Part shown: in pieces, positions 34,790-46,198 of the stretch
How the letters are laid out: every line of letters begins with the position of its first letter
Position numbering within the stretch: the stretch's first letter is position 1
Assembly (NCBI RefSeq): GCF_017161325.1
Contig: NZ_CP045670.1
Coordinates: 434,001-498,000 of the forward strand
Source: Treponema pedis
Lineage (GTDB): Bacteria > Spirochaetota > Spirochaetia > Treponematales > Treponemataceae
Reading direction: 5' to 3'
DNA length: 64,000 nucleotides
The notes under the pieces: generated by a model
Databases searched by the model: none
What the model saw: the letters and a program-made list of their open reading frames with translations, nothing else
Told to the model about the DNA's origin: nothing
Position numbers and translations under genes: made by a program

Positions 34790-37700
34790 ATGTTTGCAAG
34801 AGGTCAAAAGATAGATCGCAGATATTATGGAAAAGATGTTCCTAACTTTATGGAGCTTCCGAATCTCATAGATATTCAGATTCAGTCTTATAAAAAGTTT
34901 TTAAACGAAAATAAGGAGAAAAAAAGCGGCGAAGACGGAGAGCTTGAAGGTTTGGAATCGGTGTTTCAAACGACTTTTCCGATTGAAAGCATAAATGAAG
35001 ATATGTCGCTTGAATATCTTTCTTATTCTTTGGATTATGACAGTATTAAGTTTTCCGAAATAGAATGCAAACAAAAGGGCTTAACCTATTCCGTTCCTCT
35101 AAAAGCCGAAATAGACCTGTTTTTTAAAGAAACAAAGGAAATCCGCCGCAAAAGTATTTATATGGGCGATATTCCGCTGATGACCGACCGCGGAACCTTT
35201 ATTATAAACGGAGCGGAACGTGTTGTAGTTTCGCAAATTCACCGTTCCCCAGGTGTTATTTTTTCGCATGAAAAGGGTGTTTATTCCAGCCGCATTATTC
35301 CGTATCGAGGTACATGGCTCGAATTTGAAATCGACCAAAAGAAAGAGCTTATTTATGCCAAACTTGACAGTAAAAAGCGTATTTTGGGAACGATTTTTTT
35401 AAGGGCTTTGGGATATGAAACCCGCGAGCAAATTATCGATTTATTTTATAAAACGAAAACGGCTAAAATTTCTTCCGACAGAACCGAATATGAAGAGCTT
35501 ATAGGACAGGTTTTGGCACGAGACGTTTTTATTAAGGGTGAAGACGGAGAAATGCGTAAAATGCATCAGGCAGGAGAGAAAATTCACCCGCACAATATCG
35601 ATGATTTAATTCAAAATAACGTAAAAAAAATTACGATAATAGATTTTAAGGCTAAAAATTCTCTTAATTCTCAAATTATCATCAATTGTTTTGAGCGTGA
35701 AGAGATTAAATATACTCCCGACCCGGCACTTCATGATGAGCCTACTATGGAAGATGCTTTAAATGCGGTGTACAGTGTTTTGCGTCCTGGAGACCCGATT
35801 ACTTATGAAAACGCCAAAGAAGATTTGCATAATACCTTTTTTACTACCCGAAGATACGATATAGGAAAGGTCGGTCGTTATAAACTTAATAAAAAATTGG
35901 ATTATTCTGAAGAAGTTCAGGGAACAACTCTGATAGAAGAAGATATTTTTAAGACGATGAAGCTTTTGATTAAGGTTTATATCGGCGAAGAAATGATAGA
36001 TGATATCGACCACTTGGGAAATAGGCGAATCCGTTCCGTCGGCGAAATTATGACCGATGTTTTAAAAAAGTCTTTTTCAAGAATGGAGCGTATTGCCCGC
36101 GACCGTATGAGCTCAAAAGAAATGGATACGATTAAGCCGCAAGACTTAATTTCCATTAAACCTATTGTGGCCGCCATAAAGGAATTTTTCGGGGCAAGTC
36201 AATTATCTCAATTTATGGACCAGGTAAATCCTCTTGCGGAGCTTACTCATAAGCGCCGTCTTAATGCCTTAGGTCCCGGAGGTCTTTCACGGGATAGGGC
36301 AGGTTTTGAAGTCCGGGAAGTTCACTATACGCACTATGGAAGAATGTGCCCGATAGAAACGCCTGAAGGACCGAACATCGGACTTATCGTTTCAATGGCA
36401 AATTATGCCCGCGTAAACGAATACGGTTTTTTGGAAGCCCCCTATGTTAAGGTTGTAAACGGAGTTGCAACGAGGGAAATCGAATATCTTTCCGCAATGG
36501 ACGAAGACAAATATTTTATCGGACAGGTTTCCACCGCCGTAAGCAAGGACGGTAAAATTCACACCGACCAGGTTTCGTGCCGAAGATTGGGCGATTATAC
36601 TTCAAGAAGTCCGAAAGATATTCAGTATATGGACGTTTCGCCTAAGCAGATTATTTCGGTTTCAACTTCACTTATTCCGTTTTTGGAGCATGATGACGCA
36701 AACCGCGCCCTTATGGGTTCTAACATGCAGCGTCAGGCTGTTCCCCTTGTTTTCCCGGAGCCGCCGCGTGTAGGTACGGGTATGGAAAAAAAGTGCGCTT
36801 ACGATTCAGGCGTTCTTATTAAGGCAAAGAGAGCGGGTAAGGTGGAATATGTTTCTTCCGAAAGTATTGTAATTATACCCGAAAATGCAAAAAATAAAGA
36901 CGATAAAGATGAATATCAGCTTTTAAAATATCAAAGGACAAATCAGGAAACTTGTTATCATCAGCGTCCTATTGTAACTGTAGGAATGACGGTAAAAGAG
37001 GGCGAGCCGATTGCGGACGGGCCTGCAACTTATAACGGAGAGCTGGCACTGGGAAGGAATATTCTTGTAGGCTTTGTTCCTTGGAACGGTTATAACTACG
37101 AAGACGCTATTTTAATTTCGCGCCGGGTTTTAAAAGAAGATATGTTTACTTCAATTCATATAAAAGAGCTTTCTACCGAAGTGCGGGAAACAAAACTCGG
37201 TTCGGAAAAAATGACCTGCGATATTCCGAATAAGTCGGAAAAAAGTTTGGACGATTTGGACAGCGAAGGTATTATCCGCATAGGCTCCAAGGTTAAAGCT
37301 GGCGATATTCTTGTAGGAAAGGTTACGCCCAAGAGCGAAAGCGATACTACGCCCGAGTTTAAACTTCTTAATTCCATTTTCGGTGAAAAGGCAAAAGAGG
37401 TAAGAGATACTTCTTTACGTGTTCCGCACGGAACGGAGGGAACGGTTATAGATGTTCAGCGTTTAAAGAGGTCTCAAGGGGACGATTTAAATCCCGGAGT
37501 TGAAGAAGTTGTAAAGGTCTTAATCGCTACAAAGCGTAAACTCCGCGAAGGCGATAAAATGGCAGGACGTCACGGAAATAAGGGCTTGGTTGCCAGAATT
37601 CTTCCGGAAGAAGATATGCCTTATATGGAAGACGGCACTCCCTTGGATATTTGTTTAAATCCTCTGGGTGTTCCTTCGCGAATGAATGTGGGACAAATCC

Positions 37701-38302
37701 TTGAATCGGAGCTGGGACTTGCAGGTTTAAAGCTCAATGAATGGTATGAATCTCCCGTTTTTGAATCTCCGAGTATGGAGCAAATAGAAGCGAAATTAAA
37801 GGAAGCGGGATACCCGACTAATTCCAAGGTAAAACTTAGGGACGGACTTACCGGCAGGCTTTTTGAAAACGAGGTTTTTGTAGGCGTTATTTACTTCTTA
37901 AAACTGGCGCACCTTGTAGATGATAAAATGCATGCACGCTCGACGGGCCCTTATTCTTTGGTTACGCAACAGCCCTTGGGCGGAAAGGCTCAATTCGGCG
38001 GTCAGCGTTTGGGAGAAATGGAAGTTTGGGCTCTTGAGGCTTACGGAGCGGCAAATACCTTGCAGGAACTTATTACGATAAAGTCCGATGATATGCACGG
38101 GCGTTCAAAAATATATGAATCAATTGTAAAAGGGGAACCTTCAAGTTCCGCAGGAATCCCTGAATCCTTTAACGTTTTGGTTCAGGAATTAAGAGGTTTG
38201 GCTCTCGACTTTACAATTTATGATGCTAAGGGACAGCAAATTCCCTTAACCGAAAGAGATGAAGAGCTGATTAAGCGGGAAAAGACCAGTACGGACTTTT
38301 AA
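34790..38302 (+). CDS. rpoB: RNA polymerase subunit beta
   Basis: 1170 residues from the ATG at 34790 ([14 protein letters not shown]). An in-frame ATG at 34739 would lie in the loop of the terminator hairpin and has no ribosome site, so I prefer 34790. All standard regions are present: fork loop and rifampicin region ([38 protein letters not shown]), GEPIADGPA, and [16 protein letters not shown] near the active site. The residue at E. coli position 531 is Asn (36263-36265). It is followed by rpoC after 24 nt. Confidence 0.97.
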   Translation: MFARGQKIDRRYYGKDVPNFMELPNLIDIQIQSYKKFLNENKEKKSGEDGELEGLESVFQTTFPIESINEDMSLEYLSYSLDYDSIKFSEIECKQKGLTYSVPLKAEIDLFFKETKEIRRKSIYMGDIPLMTDRGTFIINGAERVVVSQIHRSPGVIFSHEKGVYSSRIIPYRGTWLEFEIDQKKELIYAKLDSKKRILGTIFLRALGYETREQIIDLFYKTKTAKISSDRTEYEELIGQVLARDVFIKGEDGEMRKMHQAGEKIHPHNIDDLIQNNVKKITIIDFKAKNSLNSQIIINCFEREEIKYTPDPALHDEPTMEDALNAVYSVLRPGDPITYENAKEDLHNTFFTTRRYDIGKVGRYKLNKKLDYSEEVQGTTLIEEDIFKTMKLLIKVYIGEEMIDDIDHLGNRRIRSVGEIMTDVLKKSFSRMERIARDRMSSKEMDTIKPQDLISIKPIVAAIKEFFGASQLSQFMDQVNPLAELTHKRRLNALGPGGLSRDRAGFEVREVHYTHYGRMCPIETPEGPNIGLIVSMANYARVNEYGFLEAPYVKVVNGVATREIEYLSAMDEDKYFIGQVSTAVSKDGKIHTDQVSCRRLGDYTSRSPKDIQYMDVSPKQIISVSTSLIPFLEHDDANRALMGSNMQRQAVPLVFPEPPRVGTGMEKKCAYDSGVLIKAKRAGKVEYVSSESIVIIPENAKNKDDKDEYQLLKYQRTNQETCYHQRPIVTVGMTVKEGEPIADGPATYNGELALGRNILVGFVPWNGYNYEDAILISRRVLKEDMFTSIHIKELSTEVRETKLGSEKMTCDIPNKSEKSLDDLDSEGIIRIGSKVKAGDILVGKVTPKSESDTTPEFKLLNSIFGEKAKEVRDTSLRVPHGTEGTVIDVQRLKRSQGDDLNPGVEEVVKVLIATKRKLREGDKMAGRHGNKGLVARILPEEDMPYMEDGTPLDICLNPLGVPSRMNVGQILESELGLAGLKLNEWYESPVFESPSMEQIEAKLKEAGYPTNSKVKLRDGLTGRLFENEVFVGVIYFLKLAHLVDDKMHARSTGPYSLVTQQPLGGKAQFGGQRLGEMEVWALEAYGAANTLQELITIKSDDMHGRSKIYESIVKGEPSSSAGIPESFNVLVQELRGLALDFTIYDAKGQQIPLTERDEELIKREKTSTDF

Positions 38303-38326
38303 GCAAAACAATATAAAGGGGTAATT

Positions 38327-41300
38327 ATGAGAGATATACAGGATTTCGACAGTTTAATGATAAAACTTGCTTCACCCGATACCATCAGAGCGTGGTCGTA
38401 CGGTGAGGTTAAAAAGCCTGAAACCATTAACTATAGAACTCTCCGGCCGGAGAGGGACGGTTTGTTTTGCGAAAGGATTTTCGGTACTACAAAAGAATGG
38501 GAATGTTTTTGCGGAAAATTTAAATCCATACGCTATAAGGGCGTTATTTGCGACAGGTGCGGTGTAGAAGTTACTCACTTTAAGGTAAGACGCGAAAGAA
38601 TGGGGCATATTGAGCTTGCGGCTCCCGTTTCGCATATTTGGTATTACCGTTCCGTGCCCAGCAGAATGGGGCTTTTGCTTAATTTACAAGTTGCAGCCCT
38701 TCGCTCGGTTTTATATTACGAAAAATACATCGTTATAGATGCAAACGATACCGACCTTGAGCCTATGCAGCTTTTAACCGAAGATGAGTATAGGGACGCA
38801 AGGGAACGTTACGGCGGTTCTTTTACGGCCGGAATGGGAGCGGACGCTGTAAAGACCTTATTACAAAATATTAACCTTGATGAGCTTGCCGCCGAACTGC
38901 GTGCCAAAATGATAGAAAAAGGGGCGAAAAGCGACCAAAGACTTTTGCGCAGGATAGAAATAGTAGAAAATTTCCGTGCTTCGGGAAACCGCCCCGAATG
39001 GATGATTTTGGACGTAATTCCCGTTATTCCTCCCGATTTAAGACCCATGGTTCAATTGGACGGAGGACGGTTCGCCACTTCGGATTTAAATGATTTATAT
39101 CGCCGCGTTATTCATAGAAACAGCCGCTTAAGCAAACTTATGGAGCTTAAAGCACCCGATATTATTATAAGAAACGAAAAACGTATGCTTCAGGAAGCGG
39201 TTGATGCCTTATTCGATAATTCCAAACGTAAAAAGGCGATAAAAGGAGCTTCAAACAGACCTTTAAAATCAATTTCCGATTTATTAAAGGGAAAACAGGG
39301 GCGGTTCCGTCAAAACCTGCTGGGTAAACGGGTAGACTATTCGGGACGCTCCGTAATTGTTGTAGGCCCCGAGCTTAAACTTTGGCAATGCGGCTTACCT
39401 ACAAAAATGGCTTTGGAACTGTTTAAGCCTTTTATAATGAAAAAACTTGTTCAAAAAGAAGTTGTTACCAATATCAAAAAAGCAAAACTCCTTGTCGAAC
39501 AGGAAGCGCCTGAAGTATTTGCGGTTTTGGACGAGGTTGTAAGCGAACACCCCGTAATGCTTAACCGTGCGCCGACCCTTCACAGATTGGGAATCCAAGC
39601 CTTTGAGCCGGTTTTAGTTGAAGGAAAGGCTATCAGGCTTCACCCGCTTGTATGTAAGGCCTTTAACGCCGACTTTGACGGAGACCAAATGGCAATTCAC
39701 GTGCCGCTTACTCAAGCAGCGCAAATGGAATGTTGGAATCTTATGCTTTCGGCAAGAAACCTGCTTGACCCCGCAAACGGAAAAACTATTGTTTTCCCCA
39801 CGCAGGATATGGTTTTGGGGCTTTATTATCTTACAAAAGAAAGAGCCTTGCCCGAAGGTAAACAACCTCGCCGTTATTCTTCCGCGGAAGAAGTTTTAAT
39901 GGCTGCGGAATGCCGTTCCGTAGGCTGGCAGGAGCAAATTATAATAGATTACGAAACTTCTCCGGGTAAAATCGAAAAAGTCATAACAACCCCCGGAAGA
40001 ATTCTCTTTAATGAAGAAATGCCTGAAGGCGTTCCCTTTACGAACGATGCGCTGAACGATAAAAAAATAAAAAAACTTATCGAAGACGTATTTAGGGATA
40101 AGGGCTCATATCTTGCCGTTCAGCTTTTGGATAAATTAAAGGCTGTAGGATATAAGTATGCCACTTATTTCGGCGCAACTCTCAGTATGGAAGATATGAT
40201 TATTCCGCCTGAAAAAGCCGATATGCTTGATAGGGCTAATAAAGAAGTTTTGGAAATTTATAACCAATACAAGGGCGGCCACATTACGCAGGAAGAGCGC
40301 TACAACCGCGTTGTTGACGTTTGGCAAAAAGCCAACTCCAACCTTAAAGACATTCTTATGAAGCGTCTGCAGGAAGACAAGGGCGGGTTTAATACGATTC
40401 ACATGATGGCTACCTCCGGTGCCCGCGGTAATAAAGACCAGATAAACCAGCTTGCAGGTATGCGAGGTCTTATGTCAAAGCCCACGGGAGACATTATAGA
40501 ACTTCCTATCCGCTCTAACTTTAAAGAAGGCCTAAACGTTATGGAATTCTTTATTTCTACGAACGGAGCAAGAAAGGGTTTAACCGATACGGCTCTTAAA
40601 ACCGCAGATGCGGGTTATTTAACAAGACGTCTTGTAGATATTGCGCAAAACGTAGTTGTAAATGAAGAAGATTGCGGCACGATTAACGGAATTGAATACA
40701 CTGCGATTAAACGCGGAGACGAAATCGTAGAATCGTTAAGCGATAGAATTACCGGAAAATATACCCTTGAACGTGTAGTTCACCCGATTACCGGAGAGCT
40801 TTTGATAGATGTAAACGAATACATTACAGATGAAACCGCTAAAAAAATCGAAGAAGCGGGAATAGAAAGCGTAAAATTAAGAACGGTTTTAACTTGCGAA
40901 TCGAAACACGGCGTATGCGTAAAATGTTACGGTCGGGATTTGGCCCGTAATAAAATTGTCCGCATAGGCGAAGCCGTAGGAATTATTGCAGCTCAATCAA
41001 TCGGTCAGCCGGGTACTCAGCTTACAATGCGTACCTTCCACGAGGGAGGAACGGCTTCTAAAAACGTAGAAGAAAACCGCGTAGTATTTAACGATTATTC
41101 AATTATAGTACGTGAAATTACGGGTTCTTACGTTACGCTTAAAAACAAACACTTATTGTTTACACGTAAAGGCGAATTGAAATTTAACCGCATATTGCAT
41201 GAATATAAACTTAAAAAAGATGAAACGGCCTTGGTAAAAACGGGAATGCGTGTAATAAAGGGTAATCCCGTTTATACGCTTAAAAACGGAAAAGAAGTGC

Positions 41301-42589
41301 TTTCGGAAGATATAGCTATTGCGGAAGTAAGGGATAATATGATTTACCTTATCGGAAACGAACAAGCTATAGAAATCCGTAACGGTTCCGAAGTAATTGT
41401 AAAACCGGAAGAAATTATTCCTGCGGGAGAAACAATAGCAACCTTTGACCCCTTTGCCGACCCGATTTTGTCCGAATATGACGGCTTTGTCCGATTTGAA
41501 GATATAATTATCGGAACTACTTTAACGGAAGAAACCGATGTTACCGAAAGGCGCATAAGCGATTCACACTTTGATAAAATGCAGCCCAGAATCTTTATTT
41601 CCGACGAATCCGGTAACCCGATAGGAGAAGACTCATACTTTTTGCCGGGCGGAGCTCAGCTTTTAGTAAACGAGGGGCAGGAAATAAAAGCCGGTACGGT
41701 CTTGGCTAAAATAGCAAAAGAATCGGTAAAAACAAAGGATATTACGGGAGGTCTTCCGAGAGTTTCTGAGCTTCTTGAAGCCCGCCGTCCCAAATCGCCT
41801 GCGGTTCTTGCTGCAATTAACGGAGTAGTTACGATTAAAAAAGGCTTACTTAAGGGTAAGCGTACAATAATGGTACGCGACGATTACGGCCGCGATTTTA
41901 AACATCTCGTTCCGATAGGAAAGCTAATGCTTGTACGCGACGGCGATACCGTTAAAGCGGGCGAGCCGCTTTGCGACGGAGGATATGACCCGCACGATAT
42001 TTTGAATATCTTAGGTGAAAATGCGCTTCAAAATTACTTAATGAAAGAAATTAAAGAAGTTTATGATGCGCAAGGCGTTACGATTAACGACAAGCATGTA
42101 GGTATAATCGTAAGGCAAATGTTAAGAAAGGTTCAAATCGTTTCGGTAGGAGATACGAAATTTATCTTTAATCAACAAGTTGATAAATATCGCTTCCATG
42201 AAGAAAATAAGAGAGTTATGGAAGAAGGCGGACAGCCGGCTGTTGCCCGTCCTATGTTCCAAGGAATTACAAAGGCCGCTTTAAATATCGATTCGTTTAT
42301 TTCCGCAGCCTCGTTCCAGGAAACTACAAAGGTCTTAACGAATGCCGCAATTGCAGGTTCTGCGGACGAGCTTAGAGGCTTAAAAGAAAACGTAATAATC
42401 GGTCACTTAATTCCCGCAGGAACCGGAATGAAGCAGTATCGCGATATAAAACTCTTTGATAAAAACAAAAGCGATTTGGATATTCAAATGAACGAAATTT
42501 TGGAGCGAAGAAGACTTGAAGCGGAAGCCGCTCAAGCCTTGGAAGAGCAGGAACTTATCGAAGAAGAAAGTTTTTTAGATGATATGTAA
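38327..42589 (+). CDS. rpoC: RNA polymerase subunit beta prime
   Basis: 1420 residues. Zinc finger 1 has four Cys in CFC and CDRC (about 65-85), the catalytic Mg site is NADFDGDQM, the bridge/trigger helices follow ([30 protein letters not shown], split by position), and zinc site 2 lies in [17 protein letters not shown] precedes the ATG. Ends with an acidic tail and a strong terminator. Confidence 0.97.
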   Translation: MRDIQDFDSLMIKLASPDTIRAWSYGEVKKPETINYRTLRPERDGLFCERIFGTTKEWECFCGKFKSIRYKGVICDRCGVEVTHFKVRRERMGHIELAAPVSHIWYYRSVPSRMGLLLNLQVAALRSVLYYEKYIVIDANDTDLEPMQLLTEDEYRDARERYGGSFTAGMGADAVKTLLQNINLDELAAELRAKMIEKGAKSDQRLLRRIEIVENFRASGNRPEWMILDVIPVIPPDLRPMVQLDGGRFATSDLNDLYRRVIHRNSRLSKLMELKAPDIIIRNEKRMLQEAVDALFDNSKRKKAIKGASNRPLKSISDLLKGKQGRFRQNLLGKRVDYSGRSVIVVGPELKLWQCGLPTKMALELFKPFIMKKLVQKEVVTNIKKAKLLVEQEAPEVFAVLDEVVSEHPVMLNRAPTLHRLGIQAFEPVLVEGKAIRLHPLVCKAFNADFDGDQMAIHVPLTQAAQMECWNLMLSARNLLDPANGKTIVFPTQDMVLGLYYLTKERALPEGKQPRRYSSAEEVLMAAECRSVGWQEQIIIDYETSPGKIEKVITTPGRILFNEEMPEGVPFTNDALNDKKIKKLIEDVFRDKGSYLAVQLLDKLKAVGYKYATYFGATLSMEDMIIPPEKADMLDRANKEVLEIYNQYKGGHITQEERYNRVVDVWQKANSNLKDILMKRLQEDKGGFNTIHMMATSGARGNKDQINQLAGMRGLMSKPTGDIIELPIRSNFKEGLNVMEFFISTNGARKGLTDTALKTADAGYLTRRLVDIAQNVVVNEEDCGTINGIEYTAIKRGDEIVESLSDRITGKYTLERVVHPITGELLIDVNEYITDETAKKIEEAGIESVKLRTVLTCESKHGVCVKCYGRDLARNKIVRIGEAVGIIAAQSIGQPGTQLTMRTFHEGGTASKNVEENRVVFNDYSIIVREITGSYVTLKNKHLLFTRKGELKFNRILHEYKLKKDETALVKTGMRVIKGNPVYTLKNGKEVLSEDIAIAEVRDNMIYLIGNEQAIEIRNGSEVIVKPEEIIPAGETIATFDPFADPILSEYDGFVRFEDIIIGTTLTEETDVTERRISDSHFDKMQPRIFISDESGNPIGEDSYFLPGGAQLLVNEGQEIKAGTVLAKIAKESVKTKDITGGLPRVSELLEARRPKSPAVLAAINGVVTIKKGLLKGKRTIMVRDDYGRDFKHLVPIGKLMLVRDGDTVKAGEPLCDGGYDPHDILNILGENALQNYLMKEIKEVYDAQGVTINDKHVGIIVRQMLRKVQIVSVGDTKFIFNQQVDKYRFHEENKRVMEEGGQPAVARPMFQGITKAALNIDSFISAASFQETTKVLTNAAIAGSADELRGLKENVIIGHLIPAGTGMKQYRDIKLFDKNKSDLDIQMNEILERRRLEAEAAQALEEQELIEEESFLDDM

Positions 42590-42595
42590 AAAAAA

Positions 42596-42620
42596 GGGGC
42601 TTTTAAAGCCCCCTTTTTTT
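42596..42620 (+). terminator. Terminator of the rpoBC operon
   Basis: GGGGCT pairs with AGCCCC around a short AT loop, followed by seven T residues (42614-42620). Confidence 0.85.
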
Positions 42621-43071
42621 ACCTAAGACCGAAGGATAAAGCTCTTATTTAGGATAACGATAGACCGTCTACATACGGAACGATAGACCGTCTACATACG
42701 GAATTGGTAATTGGACATTGCCCGATAAAAAAAGACATCGGCAGTCTTACAATCGACGATTGCTAGATAAAAAAATTACCGATTTGCGACACAAAATTAC
42801 CGCCCCTTACTTTTGGTACAATATAAACGGCAGGCGGAACCGAAGGTACCCGGGCGGGAATTCTTCGAGGCTTTCCCGACGGAATAATGTAAAAGGCTTT
42901 GGACACGGCATAAAACAATGCGGTTTTCGGTTGAGCGGATAATACAAGAGCGCAAATTTAAACAAAAGCGAAATATAGAAACTTTAGAAGCCTTTTAGAT
43001 GTTGTATAAAAGAATCGGCAATCCGTTTATTACCGATTACCTGCTTGTAAATTATTTTTAGGAATTGTAAT
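42621..43071. other. Intergenic region with short repeats
   Basis: No supported gene. It contains the 23-bp tandem pair below and two loosely similar segments (about 42715-42741 and 42760-42786, both with GATAAAAAAA preceded by ATTGC). A 74-codon frame with a TTG start at 42718 is Arg/Asn/Lys-rich with no ribosome site and is not accepted. It could be the remains of an older gene. Confidence 0.4.
42658..42703. repeat. Two perfect tandem copies of a 23-bp unit
   Basis: Unit beginning CGATAGACCGTCTACATACG at 42658-42680 is repeated without change at 42681-42703. It lies about 40 nt after the rpoC terminator. A recent slippage duplication is the simplest reading. Confidence 0.8.
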
Positions 43072-43653
43072 ATGAATAATAACTTGGAACTAAAAGATGT
43101 TGTAAATACCGCTATTTTCGCTGTTGTTTATTTTGTCGGAGTATTTATAATCGGAATGCCGTTCGGGACTGCGGTAATAACCTTAGCGGCTGCTCCGTTC
43201 GTTGTAAGCTTATTTTTGGGTGTTGTAGTTTTATTCTTTATGGAAAAAGTGCAAAAACCCTTGTCTCTTTTTATCTTTGCGGTGATACCCGGTTCTTTAT
43301 CGGCGCTTATGGGAGGTTCATGGCTGCTTATTGCCCATTCTTTTATCGTTGCCGGTTTTGCAGAACTGGTACGAAGCCTTATTGGGTATAAAACCGTTAA
43401 GGGCGGTATTGCGGGCTATGCGGTTATGTCGATGTGGCTTGCAGGTTCTTTTTGGCAAATATTTATTATGAAAGAACAGTATTATATTTTAACCGAAAAA
43501 AATATGGGTGCCGACTATGCGGCACAACTTGTAAATCTTCCGTTGTGGATTATGCCTGTTCTTTATGTTATTTCTTTTGCAGGGGGTATTTTAGGAGGGC
43601 TTTTAGGAGTAAAACTTTTAAAAAGATATTTTACAAAAGAAGGCTTCGTGTAA
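43072..43653 (+). CDS. MptD/Trep_Strep family ECF transporter S component
   Basis: 193 residues with about 5-6 membrane helices. The pattern (short N-terminal LELKDVVNTAIFAVVYFVG, conserved GSWLLIAHSFIVAGFAELV, and a central AGYAVMSMWLAGSFWQIF) fits the Trep_Strep family, treated as substrate-binding S units of energy-coupling factor importers. The EcfA/EcfT energising genes are not in the window, so a shared module elsewhere is expected. Substrate unknown. A TAGGAATT site precedes the ATG. Confidence 0.8.
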   Translation: MNNNLELKDVVNTAIFAVVYFVGVFIIGMPFGTAVITLAAAPFVVSLFLGVVVLFFMEKVQKPLSLFIFAVIPGSLSALMGGSWLLIAHSFIVAGFAELVRSLIGYKTVKGGIAGYAVMSMWLAGSFWQIFIMKEQYYILTEKNMGADYAAQLVNLPLWIMPVLYVISFAGGILGGLLGVKLLKRYFTKEGFV

Positions 43654-43950
43654 CTTATAGGGCCTTTCTTATTTTATATTTTCAAAGCCTAATAATGTAT
43701 TGTTAAAAACGGAAATTCAGGTTTATCTTTTTATTACGTGTAGGCATCATTTGTTTATAATTATAGAATTGTTTTAAATTAAGATTAATTTGAAGGCAAA
43801 TTTTCTTATATATCGGTTTTTGTAAAATCACGATATAAATGATTTTTATTTGAAAAATGCAAAAACACGCTTTAAAGCCGATTAAAATGTTATAAAACCG
43901 TAAAAAACGGTAAAAAATCGTATTTTTTTCGATGTTTTTTATGAATTCGC
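43654..43950. other. AT-rich intergenic region
   Basis: About 300 nt with very low G+C and no supported gene. Repeated short patches (CCGTAAAAAACGG with TAAAAAATCG after it, at about 43897-43921) can form weak stems. An 84-codon minus-strand frame here is made of AT-rich sequence with no ribosome site. Confidence 0.5.
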
Positions 43951-43979
43951 TTGACATTTCTTATAAAATATAGTATATT
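43951..43979 (+). promoter_or_regulatory. Consensus promoter of the predicted small RNA
   Basis: TTGACA (43951-43956), 17-nt spacer, TATATT (43974-43979). One of the strongest promoters in the window, yet the only thing downstream on this strand is a short segment ending in a terminator. Confidence 0.75.
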
Positions 43980-43985
43980 CACTAT

Positions 43986-44056
43986 ACACACAGAAAAGAT
44001 ACACATACTACTTCAAAGAACCCTCGTTTTCCTCCTTTCGAGGGTTCTTCTTTTTT
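43986..44056 (+). ncRNA. Predicted ~71-nt small RNA with anti-Shine-Dalgarno loop
   Basis: The transcript should start near 43986 and end at the T-run at 44051-44056. It has an unpaired 5' part (ACACACAGAAAAGATACACA), no ATG and no ribosome site. The 3' hairpin has an 11-bp perfect stem (44016-44026 with 44039-44049) and a 12-nt loop TTTTCCTCCTTT (44027-44038). The loop contains CCTCCTTT, the same as the usual 3' end of 16S rRNA, and could pair with strong Shine-Dalgarno sites. Downstream is only the convergent uvrC stop. The prediction rests on sequence signals, not on expression data. Confidence 0.55.
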
Positions 44057-44057
44057 A

Positions 44058-45964
44058 TCACCCTTTTAGTATTTCTTCCGCCTGCTTAACTGAAATTTTT
44101 GCCGCAACCGAAATTGCTTCAGGTGCAGCGCTCATCAGTTTTTCAAGCGAACCGAATTGTTTAAGCAAAAGCAAGGCTCTTTTTTTTCCTATGTGGGGGA
44201 GGTTTTCAAATTGAAGATGAAGCTCGGCGGAGTCTCGCAGTTTATTGTTTCTTGTATTTGAAAACCTATGGGCTTCATCGCGTATTCTTTGTAAAAGGCG
44301 TAACGCATCGCTTCTGCGGGGAAGTACCGTCGGAACGGAATTATGAGGAAAATAAACTTCTTCATTTTTTTCCGCAAGTCCGATAACGGGAATATCCAAT
44401 TTTAAAGCATTTATAATTTTAAATGCGGCATTTACCTGTCCTATGCCTCCGTCTACCAAAATCAAATCTGGAAGTTCCGCTCCCTCGTTTAAAAGACGGG
44501 TATAGCGGCGGGCGACGGCTTCCCTCATTGAAGCGTAATCGTCTATTATTCCGTCCGTGGTTTTTAAGCGGAATATTCTGTAGTTCTTTTTGTCGGGATT
44601 GCCGTCTTTAAACGAAATTAAAGCCGCCGCAGGAAAGGTGCCGTGTAAATGCGCAATATCATATCCTTCAATGCGGTGCGGCAAGCACGGAAGGTTTAAT
44701 CTCTTTTGTAAATCTTCAACTGCGGCAAAGTCTCCCTGTTCCCGCAATCGTCTGGCGGCATCTTCCCTTGCATTAAACTGAGCCATTTTCAAAGCCGCCC
44801 TATGGTGTTTTATACTTGATGAAGGTTCTTTTAAAGAGTTGTTATCCTTTGTGTAAGTTATACTCGGAGAAGCCGCTTCCGTTTGTTCTTTGTAGTTGCC
44901 GCTGTCCGTGTTTTTTTCTTTTGAAGAATGCTCTTCAATTTGAATAATCGTAATTTGCGTGTCGGCGCCGAGTTCCGTTTTAAGCCAAAACTCCGCAAGC
45001 TCATTCCCTGCACCCGTATACGGAATAAAGATATGAGGCGGTACTTGCTGTTTGTCCGTATAATAAGCGGAAAGGAATTCGGATAAAATTTCTTCTTCCT
45101 CTTTTAAACTATTGGCCCGATATAAGTCTCTTCCGACCAGTTTTCCGTTGCGCATACGTAAAACGGCAAAGGTTACCATAGCACCTTCAAAGGCCCATGC
45201 AATATAATCGCGGGATGCGGGGTCCATATCCTGAACAATGTTTTGTCCTCGTATTGAATATACGGCTTGAATTCCGTCACGGATTCTTGCGGCGGTTTCA
45301 AAGTCCTGCATCTTTGCCGCTTCCTTCATTTTTACGGTTAAATTGTTTACGGCCGTTTCAAGTTCTCCGTCCAGCAGACGGCAAATTTCCTCTATTTCTT
45401 TATTGTATTCTTCCGCTGAAATTTTTCCGCAGCACGGTGCATTACATCTTCCTATATGAAAATATAAACACGGGCTTTCGCGTTTTTTAATTTTTTGCAT
45501 TGACGCAATTTGTAATTCCGTTTAATTAAATTTAAAAACATATCGACCGCTCCTACATTCGGAAAGGGGCCGAAGTATTTTGCTCCGTCGTTTTTGATAT
45601 TTCTTGTACGGAATAAGCGCGGAAAATCTTCGTTTGTTAATTTTAAAACGGGATAGGTTTTTCCGTCTTTTAAATTTATATTATACTTGGGATTGTGTTT
45701 TTTAATTAAGGTGTTTTCAAGGAGAAGAGCTTCGTATTCGGTTTCGGTTTGAATATATTCCAAGCCCGCAGCCCTTGAAACCAAGATGCGCGTCTTAATA
45801 TCCTTATTGGAAGTAAAATACGATGTCAGTCTGTTTTTTAAAGACTTGGCCTTTCCTACATAAATTACAACGCCTGCTTTATCTTTCCATAGATAAACGC
45901 CGCTTGTTTTCGGGGCTTTTAGAGCGGTTTGATGAAGTTGTTCGCGCATACTTAATTCGGGCAT
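44058..45964 (-). pseudogene. uvrC: UvrC excinuclease subunit C, split by a -1 frame change
   Basis: Nucleotide-excision-repair nuclease. The N-terminal frame holds the GIY-YIG domain ([19 protein letters not shown]) and ends at [14 protein letters not shown], soon reaching a stop. A second frame (44058-45500) continues the protein at [13 protein letters not shown] and carries the UVR motif (AAKMQDFETAARIRD), the RNase-H-like domain (IEGYDIAHLHG, DLILVDGGIGQVNAA) and the terminal HhH region. The two parts join in the right order, with the break at a run of six A. One missing A, or a slip there, explains it. A start at 45964 has AGGAAA upstream; an ATG at 45988 is possible. Whether the gene is broken, phase-variable or rescued by slippage is open. 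Confidence 0.85.
45482..45488 (-). promoter_or_regulatory. A AAA AAC slippery heptamer in uvrC
   Basis: On the minus strand the N-terminal frame reads TTA AAA AAC GCG. The heptamer A AAA AAC is in the phase needed for simultaneous -1 slippage, and a -1 step continues as CGC GAA AGC CCG, which is the UvrC frame. RNA polymerase slippage adding one A would have the same result. No obvious downstream pseudoknot or upstream Shine-Dalgarno booster was identified. Confidence 0.5.
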
Positions 45965-46138
45965 AGTCGTTTTTCCTGCAATTAACACATACCTTGTCTT
46001 TAATATTAAAACTTAGGTAAGCTGATTTATACCTTAAAGATTTTACCTTGTCCTTATTTTTTTTGCAATAGGCGGAAAAAGTTTTGATGTAAGTTTTATG
46101 CACATTTTCCGTATTTTTAGATAAGCCCTATCCGCTTA

Positions 46139-46167
46139 TTGACACCTGTTTAATATTATGTTAAATT
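46139..46167 (+). promoter_or_regulatory. Promoter of the small lipoprotein gene
   Basis: TTGACA (46139-46144), 17-nt spacer, TAAATT (46162-46167). Leader of about 25 nt with AAGAGG. Confidence 0.5.
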
Positions 46168-46198
46168 CTTTCGGTAAACGGTTTAAGAGGTATTGCTT

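Noticed and set aside
42718-42942. 74-codon plus-strand frame after rpoC
   Set aside because: TTG start without ribosome site, Arg/Asn-rich product, crosses repeat-like sequence. It could be a decayed gene but nothing identifies it.
43703-43957. 84-codon minus-strand frame between the ECF gene and uvrC
   Set aside because: Extremely AT-rich, no ribosome site, Ile/Phe/Lys/Asn-only style product typical of random AT-rich DNA. It also overlaps the small-RNA promoter.
46193-46198. TTG start two codons before the small lipoprotein ATG
   Set aside because: Its distance to AAGAGG is only 2 nt, while the ATG at 46199 is at 8 nt.
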